From an uncultured Pelagibacteraceae bacterium (GTDB lineage Bacteria > Pseudomonadota > Alphaproteobacteria > Pelagibacterales > Pelagibacteraceae), in contig CACCYQ010000005.1 in assembly GCA_902550285.1 (NCBI GenBank), positions 1 to 42,103 on the forward strand: 42,103 nucleotides of DNA. The letters are read 5' to 3'. Positions 1-7,932 of this stretch are shown here, in pieces. Numbering within the stretch: position 1 is the first letter of the stretch; each line of letters opens with the position of its first letter. A model generated the notes under the pieces. It saw only the letters and a program-made list of their open reading frames with translations, had not been told where the DNA came from and did no database searches. The translations under genes and the position numbers were made by a program.

Positions 1-1061
1 TTCTTTTTCTTTTTATTTGCTTTTTTCTTTTTATTCTTTTTCTTTTTATTTACTTTTTTCTCTTTAGTTTTCTTTTCTTTTATTACTTCTTTTGTCTCAA
101 TAGCTGGAGTTGTTTCAATCTCAGGAGTTTCTGGTTCTGCTATTTCTGGTTCTGCTATTTCAGTTTCTGTCGCTTCATCTGCTCCTTCAACTACATCTTC
201 GCTTTCTATTTCCAGAGCTTCTGCATCAGACAGTTCTCCTCTCTCTTTAAGTAATACAATTCTTTTTTCTTTATCTTTTTTAAGGTTTTCTTTTATTATT
301 GCTTTAATTTCTTCTTTTTCAAAACCTTGTGCTTTTAATTCTTTTCTAATTTTCTTTCTAAGAGCTTTCTTTTCTTCTTTTGATGCACCATCGAGTTTTG
401 CAACTCTAAGTGCTTTCATTTTCTTTTTGAATTTTTTAAGTTGATTTTTTGAAATCTGTCTGGCTTTTGCAGGAGCTTTTCCAGCTTGCATACTTGTAAA
501 GCTATTTGGCCTGTTTAATAAAGTTTTTCCAAATTTGTTTCCAACCTCAACTGCCCCAGGTCTTAAGCCTAATGTATTATTTTTTCCTGGTCCTATTAAT
601 AAAGTATCTGTTCTTTTTTTCGTAACTAGTGTTTGGAATTCAGTTCCTCTAGATCCTAGTGTTCCTTCTGGAACTTTAACAGTTAAGTTGTCAGGATTTT
701 TTTTACTTATTAATCCTGAAATTACTTTCAAGCTTCCTTGCTTAACGCTGGCAACAATTTTACCATCATTGGTGCTTGGATCATAAATAAAAGTGTCCAT
801 TACTACTTCAGAATCTGATCCAATAGTAAAAGTTGATTGATCTAATAGTAATATTTGAGTACCTGAATCTGCGCCAGATAATATGGTTTCACCTAAATAA
901 ATTTTATCACCAGTTTTTAATTCTCTAGTTTGGGTTTTTACTGTTCCTGATATCGCTCCCAAAATTCCTATTAGTTGTTTTTCAACACTAATTTTTTCTG
1001 CTGCTTGTAGGTTAGAAACCATAAGCATAAAACCAACAACTAATGATAGAATTTTTTTCAT
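1..1061 (-). CDS. FecR-domain secreted/surface protein, 3' end cut by window
   Basis: This gene is missing from the ORF track because its stop lies beyond the left edge. The frame is open from an ATG at 1061 to base 1. The N-terminus (MKKILSLVVGFMLMVSNLQA) is a signal peptide with probable cleavage before AEK. Residues ~30-140 resemble a FecR domain: a GxI.G.V.T start, then 'GDKIYLGETI', 'GSDSEVVMDTF' and 'VPEGTLGSRGTEF', as in FecR-type beta-sandwich proteins found on secreted and surface proteins. A charged helical region follows, then acidic repeats of the EIAEPE type, and finally a very lysine-rich low-complexity run (KKKNKKKKANKKKK) at the window edge. The next gene encodes a TPR/beta-barrel protein and pilin genes follow, so a cell-surface role is inferred. 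It is not the FecR iron regulator itself, since no FecI or TonB partner is present. The true length is unknown. Confidence 0.8.
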   Translation of the reverse strand, partial: MKKILSLVVGFMLMVSNLQAAEKISVEKQLIGILGAISGTVKTQTRELKTGDKIYLGETILSGADSGTQILLLDQSTFTIGSDSEVVMDTFIYDPSTNDGKIVASVKQGSLKVISGLISKKNPDNLTVKVPEGTLGSRGTEFQTLVTKKRTDTLLIGPGKNNTLGLRPGAVEVGNKFGKTLLNRPNSFTSMQAGKAPAKARQISKNQLKKFKKKMKALRVAKLDGASKEEKKALRKKIRKELKAQGFEKEEIKAIIKENLKKDKEKRIVLLKERGELSDAEALEIESEDVVEGADEATETEIAEPEIAEPETPEIETTPAIETKEVIKEKKTKEKKVNKKKKNKKKKANKKKK

Positions 1062-1110
1062 ATAAAAAAAATTATATACCAATTTTTACGTGCTTATAAA
1101 GTTTTTTTTG

Positions 1111-1138
1111 AACCATATTGGGCCCTTTTATGGGGTTT
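1111..1138 (-). promoter_or_regulatory. Candidate control site upstream of the FecR-domain gene
   Basis: The 110-bp gap between the TPR/barrel gene and the FecR gene carries AACCATATTGGG immediately followed by CCCTTTTATGGGG, 50-77 bp before the FecR start. The first element resembles the three AACC(T)ATATTRG elements near the winged-helix gene at 15.4 kb. The second resembles the CCCATTATGGG palindrome upstream of the pilins. These are visual matches only, and function is inference. Confidence 0.3.
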
Positions 1139-1171
1139 TTTAAATAATATTATTAGAGAATTGTTAATATC

Positions 1172-2902
1172 TTATTTATTTAGCTGAACGGACTTAGCAA
1201 TTCCAAATGAGAAAGAATCTGAAATATAGTCGTAGTTTATTATATTTGCTTCAGAAAATAATTTTTCATACGAAATAGTAAGTTCTATACTATTAGTTGG
1301 GTCAAGTGCAGGAAAAATTTCACCTAAAGATTTGATCAACATTATATCAAAAGTATTTGTGTAGTCGGATCTAATTCTGTTTTCATCTATACTTGTATCC
1401 ACATGATAGTAATCATTAAAGCTTAAAGCTTCACCTACTGATACATAAGCCCATGGAAAAGCAAAATTAAATCTATAACTAAAATCATATGTTGCGGTAT
1501 CATTAGTTCCATCTACCGCTTCAGATACACTAAATCCTAAACCAGTTTCTGAAGAAACTATTTCATTAATTGCTATGCCGTAAGCAAGTGAAATACCGTG
1601 TCCAATTGCATTAGTGTTATGAGCTGTTGTATCGGATGAATTCATATTTCCTTTTGCATCAGAAAAACTATAACCATAACTAAAAGAATGTCGATCTACG
1701 GCAAAGGATCCAGATAAACCTGCCGCTAGCGAAAAACTGTCTGCATCTTCATCATAATCAACTTTACCAAATGAAATATTAGAACTTAAAGATTGGTTTT
1801 TAAACATTGTATCAAAGCCTAGATATAAACTATAGCTTTGAAAGTCGTCTGATGTTTCGTCATCTTGTCTAGACTCAGTGAAAGATGGAAGAATTGTTAA
1901 TGAAGATTTTTCAGTTAAAGTTCTCACTGCAGTTAAGCCTAAAGTTCCAGTATATGTTCTATCTACTCTTGCTGAATTAAATTCTTCCATAGCATTAGAA
2001 CTTAATTTCCTTCTTGATTTTGAAACAGAATTAACATTGTTATTTTGAATTCCTCCAAGATTAAAATCAGCAGCAATATACCATCGCTTAGGTGCGCCCC
2101 TTGCTTTCATTTCTTCTTCAATTTGATTGACTACTTCTAAATCTTCAGCAGTTACATCTTCATTATTTTTAATTTCTTCTATTACTGTTAAAGCTTTATT
2201 GGGCGAGTCAGCAGAAACAAGTACAGAAAGTAAGTAAAGTTTTATCTCAAGATTGTCTGGATATAACATGTTCAATCTTTCGAGGGTCGCAATAGTTTGC
2301 TTAAAATTTCCAACATCGCTCTGTTGTTTTGCGTATTTTAAATTTAAATCTAAATCGTTTGGATTTTGCAGTATCTGCATATAAGTTATATTTTTATCAG
2401 AAGAACCTGGAATTAAAGTTTCCTCCCCATTGATTGTAATTGATTTAGTTTTGGTATCTGCGGCTAATTTAATAGTTTCTTCAACTTTAGGTGCATCAAC
2501 AATAGTATCTTTTTTTACGGTTTCTTTAATTTCTATTTTTTCCTCATTAAAACTAAAATCAGTATCAACAATTTTGGCAATAATTATTTCTTCTTTTTCT
2601 TTAAGTAATTTATCTTTATTGGGTATTTCTTCTACTTTAAGAGCAGCTTGTACTTTAGTATATTTATTTTTATTATTATTTTTTAGGAATTTTTCTTCAA
2701 AAATTTTAGAATTTAACTTGGGAACTTTGTATGATATATTTAAAAAATTATCACTATAAGCTCCTACTGGAATTGTTCGCATTGTTTCAGAAAATAAAGA
2801 TATTAAAGCAACAACAAACAAAACTGGTAGTATTCCAGTTGATCTATTTGTCTTTTTTAAAGATTTTTTTCTTTTTATTCTTTTTCTCCCCTTTTTGTAC
2901 AT
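1172..2902 (-). CDS. TPR plus outer-membrane beta-barrel protein
   Basis: The protein has 576 aa. A lysine/arginine-rich N-terminus precedes one hydrophobic segment (~residues 23-40), which is either an uncleaved anchor or a long signal peptide. Residues ~50-165 are low-complexity and charged. Residues ~175-270 look like TPR helices ('NPNDLDLNLKYAKQQSDVGNFKQ', 'YPDNLEIKLYLLSVLVSADSP'). From about 275 to the end there are alternating beta strands ('KRWYIAADFNLGGIQ', 'YTGTLGLTAVRTL', 'SFSYGYSF') typical of an outer-membrane barrel. The order resembles surface lipoprotein assembly modifier-like (Slam-like) proteins, but this is a fold-level resemblance. It lies directly upstream of the FecR-domain gene in the same direction, so the two may be a secreted protein and its outer-membrane partner. 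There is no clear Shine-Dalgarno sequence. Confidence 0.6.
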   Translation of the reverse strand: MYKKGRKRIKRKKSLKKTNRSTGILPVLFVVALISLFSETMRTIPVGAYSDNFLNISYKVPKLNSKIFEEKFLKNNNKNKYTKVQAALKVEEIPNKDKLLKEKEEIIIAKIVDTDFSFNEEKIEIKETVKKDTIVDAPKVEETIKLAADTKTKSITINGEETLIPGSSDKNITYMQILQNPNDLDLNLKYAKQQSDVGNFKQTIATLERLNMLYPDNLEIKLYLLSVLVSADSPNKALTVIEEIKNNEDVTAEDLEVVNQIEEEMKARGAPKRWYIAADFNLGGIQNNNVNSVSKSRRKLSSNAMEEFNSARVDRTYTGTLGLTAVRTLTEKSSLTILPSFTESRQDDETSDDFQSYSLYLGFDTMFKNQSLSSNISFGKVDYDEDADSFSLAAGLSGSFAVDRHSFSYGYSFSDAKGNMNSSDTTAHNTNAIGHGISLAYGIAINEIVSSETGLGFSVSEAVDGTNDTATYDFSYRFNFAFPWAYVSVGEALSFNDYYHVDTSIDENRIRSDYTNTFDIMLIKSLGEIFPALDPTNSIELTISYEKLFSEANIINYDYISDSFSFGIAKSVQLNK

Positions 2903-3042
2903 GAGAAGGAATAAAGCACGTTTTAAAAAAAAATGGAACTATATATAAATTAGATAATACCTCATTTTATTAGTTTTGCTTTTCCAAGCCCCATTTTGTG
3001 TCAATTTAATAGAAAATTATTGAGTATTTTATTAATGTTTAA

Positions 3043-3483
3043 CTAACAATCATCATCATTTAAGATACCAGATTGAGTTAACCTTAATGTGCAGTCCCCA
3101 GCACCTTCGGCAACTATTTCAAAACCATTACCAACTGTTGCAATGCACATTAAAAATCCACCTTCAGCAGTTATAACGTTCTCACCTTTAGGATCACCTG
3201 CTGCATCTTCTCCTGCTGGGAAAAGTTCTTTTTCAATACTGTCAGAAGAGGCTTCTGTTGGATTGCATGTAGCAGCTGCGTGAGTTACGTGGTAACCTCC
3301 CATGCTTGATAAATATTCTGTTTGCATCAAAGCTATTTGCTGCATTACACTTTTTGCTGAACTTATTTTTGCTGAACCCACATAACCCTGATAGGCTACT
3401 ATACCGACGCTAGCTAGAATTCCAACTATTGCGACAACTACTAAAAGCTCTATTAAAGTAAATCCAGAGCTTTTAGTAGCCAT
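3043..3483 (-). CDS. Type IV pilin, second of a tandem pair
   Basis: This is a class of major-type prepilin with a short basic leader and the canonical site SSG^FTLIELLVVVAIVGILASVG; glutamate at +5 of the mature protein is present. PilD would cut after the glycine. I place the start at the ATG at 3483 (leader MATKSSG); the track's 3495 start is a TTG four codons upstream. The globular part contains four cysteines, with a C-terminal pair (..DCTL.., ..DDDC) that could form the usual disulfide-bonded D-region. It follows the first pilin with a very short gap, so the two are probably cotranscribed. The first ~45 residues are nearly the same in both pilins, while the heads differ completely. Confidence 0.9.
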   Translation of the reverse strand: MATKSSGFTLIELLVVVAIVGILASVGIVAYQGYVGSAKISSAKSVMQQIALMQTEYLSSMGGYHVTHAAATCNPTEASSDSIEKELFPAGEDAAGDPKGENVITAEGGFLMCIATVGNGFEIVAEGAGDCTLRLTQSGILNDDDC

Positions 3484-3506
3484 AATTTTTTTCAACTAAA
3501 TAAAAT

Positions 3507-4046
3507 TTAGTCACCAACAGTAAGCTCATTACCTACTGTAGTATCATCTGTTGCTACACAAGGTGTTTCAATACATGTTGCAACAAATACAACAGTTCCA
3601 TCACCTGTCTTAGGAGCTATTAAAACTTTTCCTGAGTTAGCATAAGCGCCATCTGTTTCTGTAGCCGCTATAGTTTTTAATGCAGCCAAATTTGCTACTG
3701 CTTCATTAGTGGCAACTGCAGATGTTGTAGAAGAATAAGGATTTTTAATATCTGCTAGCGCTGTTACTGCTGCACCAGTTATAGTTGTACCTGTTCTAGT
3801 AAGACAATTAAAGTCAGTTGTTCCAGTTCCTTCGTTTTTTCCAAAAACTTTTGCAGCTCCCGCTACACACTTAGCGTCTTCAGCAACCAAGTACTTAACT
3901 ACTGTTGCATGATTTGTCTTAGCTGAATTCTTTTTTGCTGCTGATGTATATCCTTGGTATGCAACAGTACCTACTGCAGCCAAAATACCAATAATTGCTA
4001 CAACAACTAACAACTCAATTAGCGTAAAACCTTTATTGTTTTTCAT
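3507..4046 (-). CDS. pilA: Type IV pilin, first of a tandem pair (major pilin candidate)
   Basis: The prepilin has 179 aa with leader MKNNKG^FTLIELLVVVAIIGILAAVG. The mature protein begins with phenylalanine and carries Glu5. The N-terminal helix is followed by an Ala/Thr-rich head with four cysteines (AEDAKC, FNCLTR, TCIETPC). A clear Shine-Dalgarno sequence (GAGGG) sits 6-7 nt before the ATG, stronger than most in this window, which fits a highly expressed subunit. It is the first gene after a 161-bp divergent intergenic region shared with the STAS gene, so it should have its own promoter. The choice of major pilin is inferred from position and ribosome binding site; the downstream paralogue could be the main subunit instead. 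Confidence 0.88.
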   Translation of the reverse strand: MKNNKGFTLIELLVVVAIIGILAAVGTVAYQGYTSAAKKNSAKTNHATVVKYLVAEDAKCVAGAAKVFGKNEGTGTTDFNCLTRTGTTITGAAVTALADIKNPYSSTTSAVATNEAVANLAALKTIAATETDGAYANSGKVLIAPKTGDGTVVFVATCIETPCVATDDTTVGNELTVGD

Positions 4047-4120
4047 TTTTTACCCTCGATTTTTAATTAATTAATTAAAGTATGTAATTCTTAATAATAT
4101 TTTTAAATAAGTAAACTGTT

Positions 4121-4168
4121 TAATAGGCCTTAAAACAATAAAACCTATTATTTTTTGCCCATTATGGG
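4121..4168. promoter_or_regulatory. Divergent control region with two inverted repeats
   Basis: The 161-bp gap between the pilin (minus) and STAS (plus) genes holds TAATAGG / CCTATTA arms at 4121-4127 and 4144-4150, then the palindrome CCCAT-T-ATGGG at 4158-4168. On the plus strand, TTGCCC (4155) and CATAAA (4178) are 17 bp apart and could be a weak promoter for the STAS gene, with the palindrome in its spacer. Operator function is inference. Confidence 0.35.
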
Positions 4169-4207
4169 TTTTGTATTCATAAATAATTGTGTTATCACTA
4201 AATCTTT

Positions 4208-4507
4208 ATGACATACAAAGTTACAGAAGAAGGCAATATCAGTACTGTTTTTTTAAATGGTGAAATTGACATGGATGTTACTGACAAAGCAAAAGAGGTT
4301 ATTCTACCAATCGTCGACTCTGGTAAAGAAGTTCACTTAAATTTAAAAGATGTACAGTATATGGACTCATCTGGAATTTCAGTTTTAATTGAAAGTCATC
4401 AAAGAGCATTAGAAAAAAATACAAAAGTAGTAATCAAAGAAGTAAGTAAATCTGTTTTAAAAGTAATTATGATGGCAAAACTTGAACAGATTCTTAACCT
4501 TGAATAA
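4208..4507 (+). CDS. STAS-domain anti-anti-sigma-like protein (SpoIIAA/RsbV type)
   Basis: The protein has 99 aa, the full length of a stand-alone STAS domain. The phospho-switch motif is present at residues 53-56 (YMDSSGISVLIE); by analogy with SpoIIAA the second serine, Ser55, is the phosphorylation site. The stop codon overlaps the start of the next gene as TAATG, indicating translational coupling to the kinase-like gene. In partner switching, the unphosphorylated form binds the kinase or another target, and a PP2C phosphatase restores it. A SpoIIE-type phosphatase is encoded 11 kb away in the same pilus locus. The start has no strong Shine-Dalgarno sequence. The downstream output is unknown: no sigma factor is encoded here. 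Confidence 0.88.
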   Translation: MTYKVTEEGNISTVFLNGEIDMDVTDKAKEVILPIVDSGKEVHLNLKDVQYMDSSGISVLIESHQRALEKNTKVVIKEVSKSVLKVIMMAKLEQILNLE

Positions 4508-4920
4508 TGAACCTATCAGAATCTAAAGATTTTCTTGTAAGTAGCTCAAGCTTAAAAGAGGTTAGAGTTTTTTCAAGAGATGTTTTTGAAAAAATAAATT
4601 TACCACAGGATCAAAAAGATGAGTTGGTTCTTGCAATTGCAGAGGCAGCACAAAACATTGTCAAACATGGATATAAAGGAGTAACTGAAACCACAGATAG
4701 AATGGAAATTAAAATTTCATTAAAAGATGGTGATTTAGAAATAGGTTTTTTTGATAAAGGAAAAGCAGTTGTTCCTGAAAATGTTCAACATAGAAAACTT
4801 GATGATATAAAGCCAGGTGGTTTAGGTACTTTCTTTATAAAACAAATTATGGATGCTGCTGTTTTTAAAAAAGATGAAAAAGGATGGGTTAATCATCTTA
4901 TCTTAACTAAAAAGATTTAA
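4507..4920 (+). CDS. RsbW/SpoIIAB-like serine kinase (HATPase_c_2)
   Basis: The protein has 137 aa, the usual size for an anti-sigma-type GHKL kinase. The N box is seen as AIAEAAQNIVKHGY (Asn50), the G1 region as FFDKGKAV (Asp83), and the ATP-lid/G2 region as KPGGLGTFFIKQIMD. It would phosphorylate the STAS partner encoded directly upstream, with which it shares a TAATG junction. It converges tail-to-tail with pilC, and the two stop codons overlap in one palindromic TTAA (4917-4920). No sigma factor gene is adjacent, so the bound target may be the STAS protein alone or something encoded elsewhere. Confidence 0.85.
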   Translation: MNLSESKDFLVSSSSLKEVRVFSRDVFEKINLPQDQKDELVLAIAEAAQNIVKHGYKGVTETTDRMEIKISLKDGDLEIGFFDKGKAVVPENVQHRKLDDIKPGGLGTFFIKQIMDAAVFKKDEKGWVNHLILTKKI

Positions 4921-6167
4921 CCTATTAAAGCTCCAACATTAAATATTGGCGAATACATCGCGATCATTAATCCACCTATCATGATTCCCATAAAAACAAT
5001 CATAATTGGTTCAATCAAACTAGACATATTATCTACAGTAGTATCAAATTCTTCTTCATAATACGAAGCGACAGAGCCAAACATTTCATCTAATTGACCA
5101 GTTTGTTCCCCAACTGAAATTAGTTGGCTAAATGTTGGAGGAAACAAAGGTTCTTTTAAAAATAGTTTTGTTAAAGTATCTCCAGAAAAAACTCCTTTTT
5201 TAACATTTTCTAAAGCTTCAGTTACAACGACATTATTACTAACAGACTTTGCAATCTCTAAGCTCTCTAAAAGATTTACACCCGCTGCACTAAGATTACC
5301 TAAAATTAAAGATATTCTTGCTAACAACGACTTTAAAATCATATCCCCAAATATAGGTAGTTTTAAAACTTGTTTATGCCATTTATATTGAACTGTGGCA
5401 TTTTTAGTTGTTAAATATCTAAAAACAAAAACAAAACCAATAATTCCAAATAATAAAATCATTCCGCCAGTTCCTCTTAAAAAATCACTCATGGCCATAA
5501 TAACTGCCGTTGGTTTAGGAAGAGCTATACCCATACCATCATACATTTTAGCAAATACTGGTACCACTTTTATCAACATAAATGCGCTCACAGTAATTGC
5601 TACTGAAAACATTATTCCTGGATACATTAATGCACTTTTAATTTTCTTTTTGATTTTTTCTTTTTTCTCAAGTGCGTCAACAATTTTCAATAAAAAGACA
5701 TCTAGTTTACCGCTAGCCTCTCCGGCTTTAATTAAGTTTACGTAAACGTTGTCAAAATATTGTGGGTATTTATCAAAACATTTAGATAAAGTTACACCGC
5801 CCTCTAAACTTTTTCTAATATCTTCTATAATTTCTTTCATTCCAGGATTTTCAAGTTGGTCTCTTAACATGCTAAGAACTTCTAAAATTGGCAGACCTGC
5901 TTTTACCATTGTTGCAAATTGCTTTGAAAAGATAAGTATATCTTCTGTCTTTGGCTTCTTTTTTCCAGAAAAAAGTGAAGAAAGCCCACCACCTTTGCCC
6001 TTGGCTTTTGTCTTTTCATTACCTTTTTTTTTCTTAGATCTTGATAAATTTGTAATAATTACTTTTTGTTCTTTAAGCTTATGTGAAGCTTCGTCTTGGT
6101 TTAAAGCTTCAATATCACCCTCAACATACTTTCCCTCTGAAATGCCTTTGTATGTGAATAATTCCAT
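4917..6167 (-). CDS. pilC: Type IV pilus inner-membrane platform protein PilC
   Basis: The protein has 416 aa, typical for PilC/GspF. The N-terminus (MELFTYKGISEGKYVEG) is the usual start of this family. A basic linker with many lysines (~45-70) precedes the first T2SSF domain (~75-200, 'FSKQFATMVKAGLPILEVLSML'). Membrane segments follow at ~180-205 and ~230-250, then the second T2SSF domain ('ISLILGNLSAAGVNLLESLEIAK', 'FSQLISVGEQTGQLDEM') and a C-terminal membrane helix (IEPIMIVFMGIMIGGLMIAMY). PilC couples PilB and PilT motors to the growing pilus base. It is the last gene of the pilMN-O-P-Q-B-C operon, 10 bp after pilB. Confidence 0.93.
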   Translation of the reverse strand: MELFTYKGISEGKYVEGDIEALNQDEASHKLKEQKVIITNLSRSKKKKGNEKTKAKGKGGGLSSLFSGKKKPKTEDILIFSKQFATMVKAGLPILEVLSMLRDQLENPGMKEIIEDIRKSLEGGVTLSKCFDKYPQYFDNVYVNLIKAGEASGKLDVFLLKIVDALEKKEKIKKKIKSALMYPGIMFSVAITVSAFMLIKVVPVFAKMYDGMGIALPKPTAVIMAMSDFLRGTGGMILLFGIIGFVFVFRYLTTKNATVQYKWHKQVLKLPIFGDMILKSLLARISLILGNLSAAGVNLLESLEIAKSVSNNVVVTEALENVKKGVFSGDTLTKLFLKEPLFPPTFSQLISVGEQTGQLDEMFGSVASYYEEEFDTTVDNMSSLIEPIMIVFMGIMIGGLMIAMYSPIFNVGALIG

Positions 6168-6177
6168 TATTAATTAA

Positions 6178-7932
6178 TTATGAAGATAAAACTCGCTCGT
6201 ACTCTCTAAAATTAAGATCTCCATTTGCAATCATTCTTCTTCCCATATCTTGCATGGTTTGAAAACCCTCTTTTATTGCAATTTCTTTTAATTCAGGAGT
6301 GGTAGCTTGTCTAAGTATGGCTTCTTTAATTGGTTTAGTAACTACTAAAATTTCATAAATACCTTGTCGTCCTTTGTAACCTGTGTCTTTACATTTTGGA
6401 CAACCTTTTCCTTTAATTGCTTTTACTCTTGATGCTTTTTCTGGAGTAAAACCTAAATCAGTTAAAACTTTTGGATTAACATCTTCATCTGGCACTCTAC
6501 ATTCTTTGCAATTTCTTCTTGCAAGTCTTTGTGCTAAAACCATCTGGGTTGCAGCACTAATTAAGTAATCTGGTGTTCCCATGTTTTGTAACCTGGTAAT
6601 TGTACTTGGCGCATCATTTGTGTGAAGTGTACTAAATACTAAGTGTCCAGTAAGTGCAGCTTTTAATCCAATATCAACTGTTTCCTTATCCCTCATCTCT
6701 CCTACTAAAATTATTTCTGGGTCTTGACGAAGAAAAGATCTTAGCGCTGCAGAAAAACTTAGTCCTATATCATCTTTAATTTGAACTTGTCCTACTCCAT
6801 CCAGTTCATACTCAACAGGATCTTCTGCTGTTAAAATATTTAAATGTGGTTTGCTTACTTCTTTAAGAATACTATATAAGGTTGTTGACTTTCCTGAACC
6901 TGTTGGTCCAGTAACAAGAATTAATCCTTGGGTGCTATGAATTGCTTTTCTTAAGTTTTTTAAATCTGCATCTTCAAAATTTAGCTGTTCTAAAGTTATA
7001 TCTCCTGCGTCTTTATTTAAAACCCGCATTACAATTCTTTCATTGCTGGCAGTTGGCAAAATAGACAATCGTAAATCGACAACTTTACCATCTATTTTAA
7101 AATTTATTGCACCATCTTGTGGCAATCTTCTTTCTGCAATATCTAACTTACCCATAATTTTAAAACGAGTAACTACTGCACCATAATTATCATGAAGGAA
7201 TTTTCTATACTGTTCTTGTTCTTGCAACATACCATCTAGACGATAACGAACTCTTGAAGAAAATCTGTATGGTTCAATATGGATATCACTTACGCCTGAT
7301 TTAATTGCATCAGCTACAACGGCTGTACTAAATTTTATAACTTCTGACTCATTTTCTAGTGCCTCAATATCTTCTTCTGGTGGTTTCTCAAGAACTTCGC
7401 CTGCTTCTCCTAAATCGCTATCAAAAGTTTTTGTTTTTTCTTTTGCTACATTTTCTTCTCTAATTTTTGCAGCAGTTACATCTCCGCTTTCACTCAATAA
7501 CTTTTCAATAAAATCAGAAATTTGAGAAACTTTTGCTGCATGTAATTCAATATTTTTTTTTGTAATTGCTTTTAAGTTTCTCATTAGACCAAGTTTTGAA
7601 CTATCTGAAATTGCAATATGAAGTGTTTTGCCATCTACCTTAAAAGGAGCAACAAAATTCATATTTATATAATTTGAAGGAAGTACTGTTTTTATTTCAT
7701 CGCTAATTTGGGCTTTTGTTAAATCAACAACTTCAAGATTTTGTTCCTTAACCAAAACATCTAAAATTTTATTTTCATCAGTTAACTTAAGCTCAAAGAC
7801 AGCATCTATCTGAGACTTTTTACCTTCGCTGCTTAACTTCTTTATATTGGGTAAATCTTTTCCTGATATAATGTCATGATCAATCAAGACATTAATTAAA
7901 TTTATTTCACTTTCCCTACTAATTTTAAGCAT
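6178..7932 (-). CDS. pilB: Type IV pilus extension ATPase PilB
   Basis: The protein has 584 aa. An N-terminal MshEN/GspE_N-type region (~1-150) is followed by a charged linker and the ATPase core. Walker A is GPTGSGKST at residues 342-350, Walker B-type sequence is EIILVGEMRD (~406-415), and the His box is HLVFSTLHTNDAPST. A four-cysteine zinc site (C475xxC478 ... C511xxC514), typical of GspE/PilB extension ATPases and absent from PilT, confirms assignment as the assembly motor. The start codon overlaps the secretin stop as TAATG. It hydrolyses ATP at the cytoplasmic base to drive pilin polymerisation through PilC. Confidence 0.95.
   Translation of the reverse strand: MLKISRESEINLINVLIDHDIISGKDLPNIKKLSSEGKKSQIDAVFELKLTDENKILDVLVKEQNLEVVDLTKAQISDEIKTVLPSNYINMNFVAPFKVDGKTLHIAISDSSKLGLMRNLKAITKKNIELHAAKVSQISDFIEKLLSESGDVTAAKIREENVAKEKTKTFDSDLGEAGEVLEKPPEEDIEALENESEVIKFSTAVVADAIKSGVSDIHIEPYRFSSRVRYRLDGMLQEQEQYRKFLHDNYGAVVTRFKIMGKLDIAERRLPQDGAINFKIDGKVVDLRLSILPTASNERIVMRVLNKDAGDITLEQLNFEDADLKNLRKAIHSTQGLILVTGPTGSGKSTTLYSILKEVSKPHLNILTAEDPVEYELDGVGQVQIKDDIGLSFSAALRSFLRQDPEIILVGEMRDKETVDIGLKAALTGHLVFSTLHTNDAPSTITRLQNMGTPDYLISAATQMVLAQRLARRNCKECRVPDEDVNPKVLTDLGFTPEKASRVKAIKGKGCPKCKDTGYKGRQGIYEILVVTKPIKEAILRQATTPELKEIAIKEGFQTMQDMGRRMIANGDLNFREYERVLSS

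Noticed and set aside
2430-2759. 109-aa plus-strand ORF
   Set aside because: It is a shadow of the antisense coding region of the TPR/barrel gene and has a low-complexity sequence with no features of its own.
4187-4194. TTGTGTTA upstream of the STAS gene as a ninth array site
   Set aside because: Only the 8-base core matches, and such an 8-mer is expected a few times by chance in 42 kb of this composition.
4047-4207. Sigma-54 promoter for the pilin gene
   Set aside because: No GG-N10-GC pair in the TGGCAC-N5-TTGC form was found in the pilin upstream region, and sigma-54 use is doubtful in such a genome.
5395-6177. Plus-strand ORFs of 116 and 142 aa opposite pilC
   Set aside because: They run antisense to a well-supported pilC with no ribosome binding site or recognisable domain.
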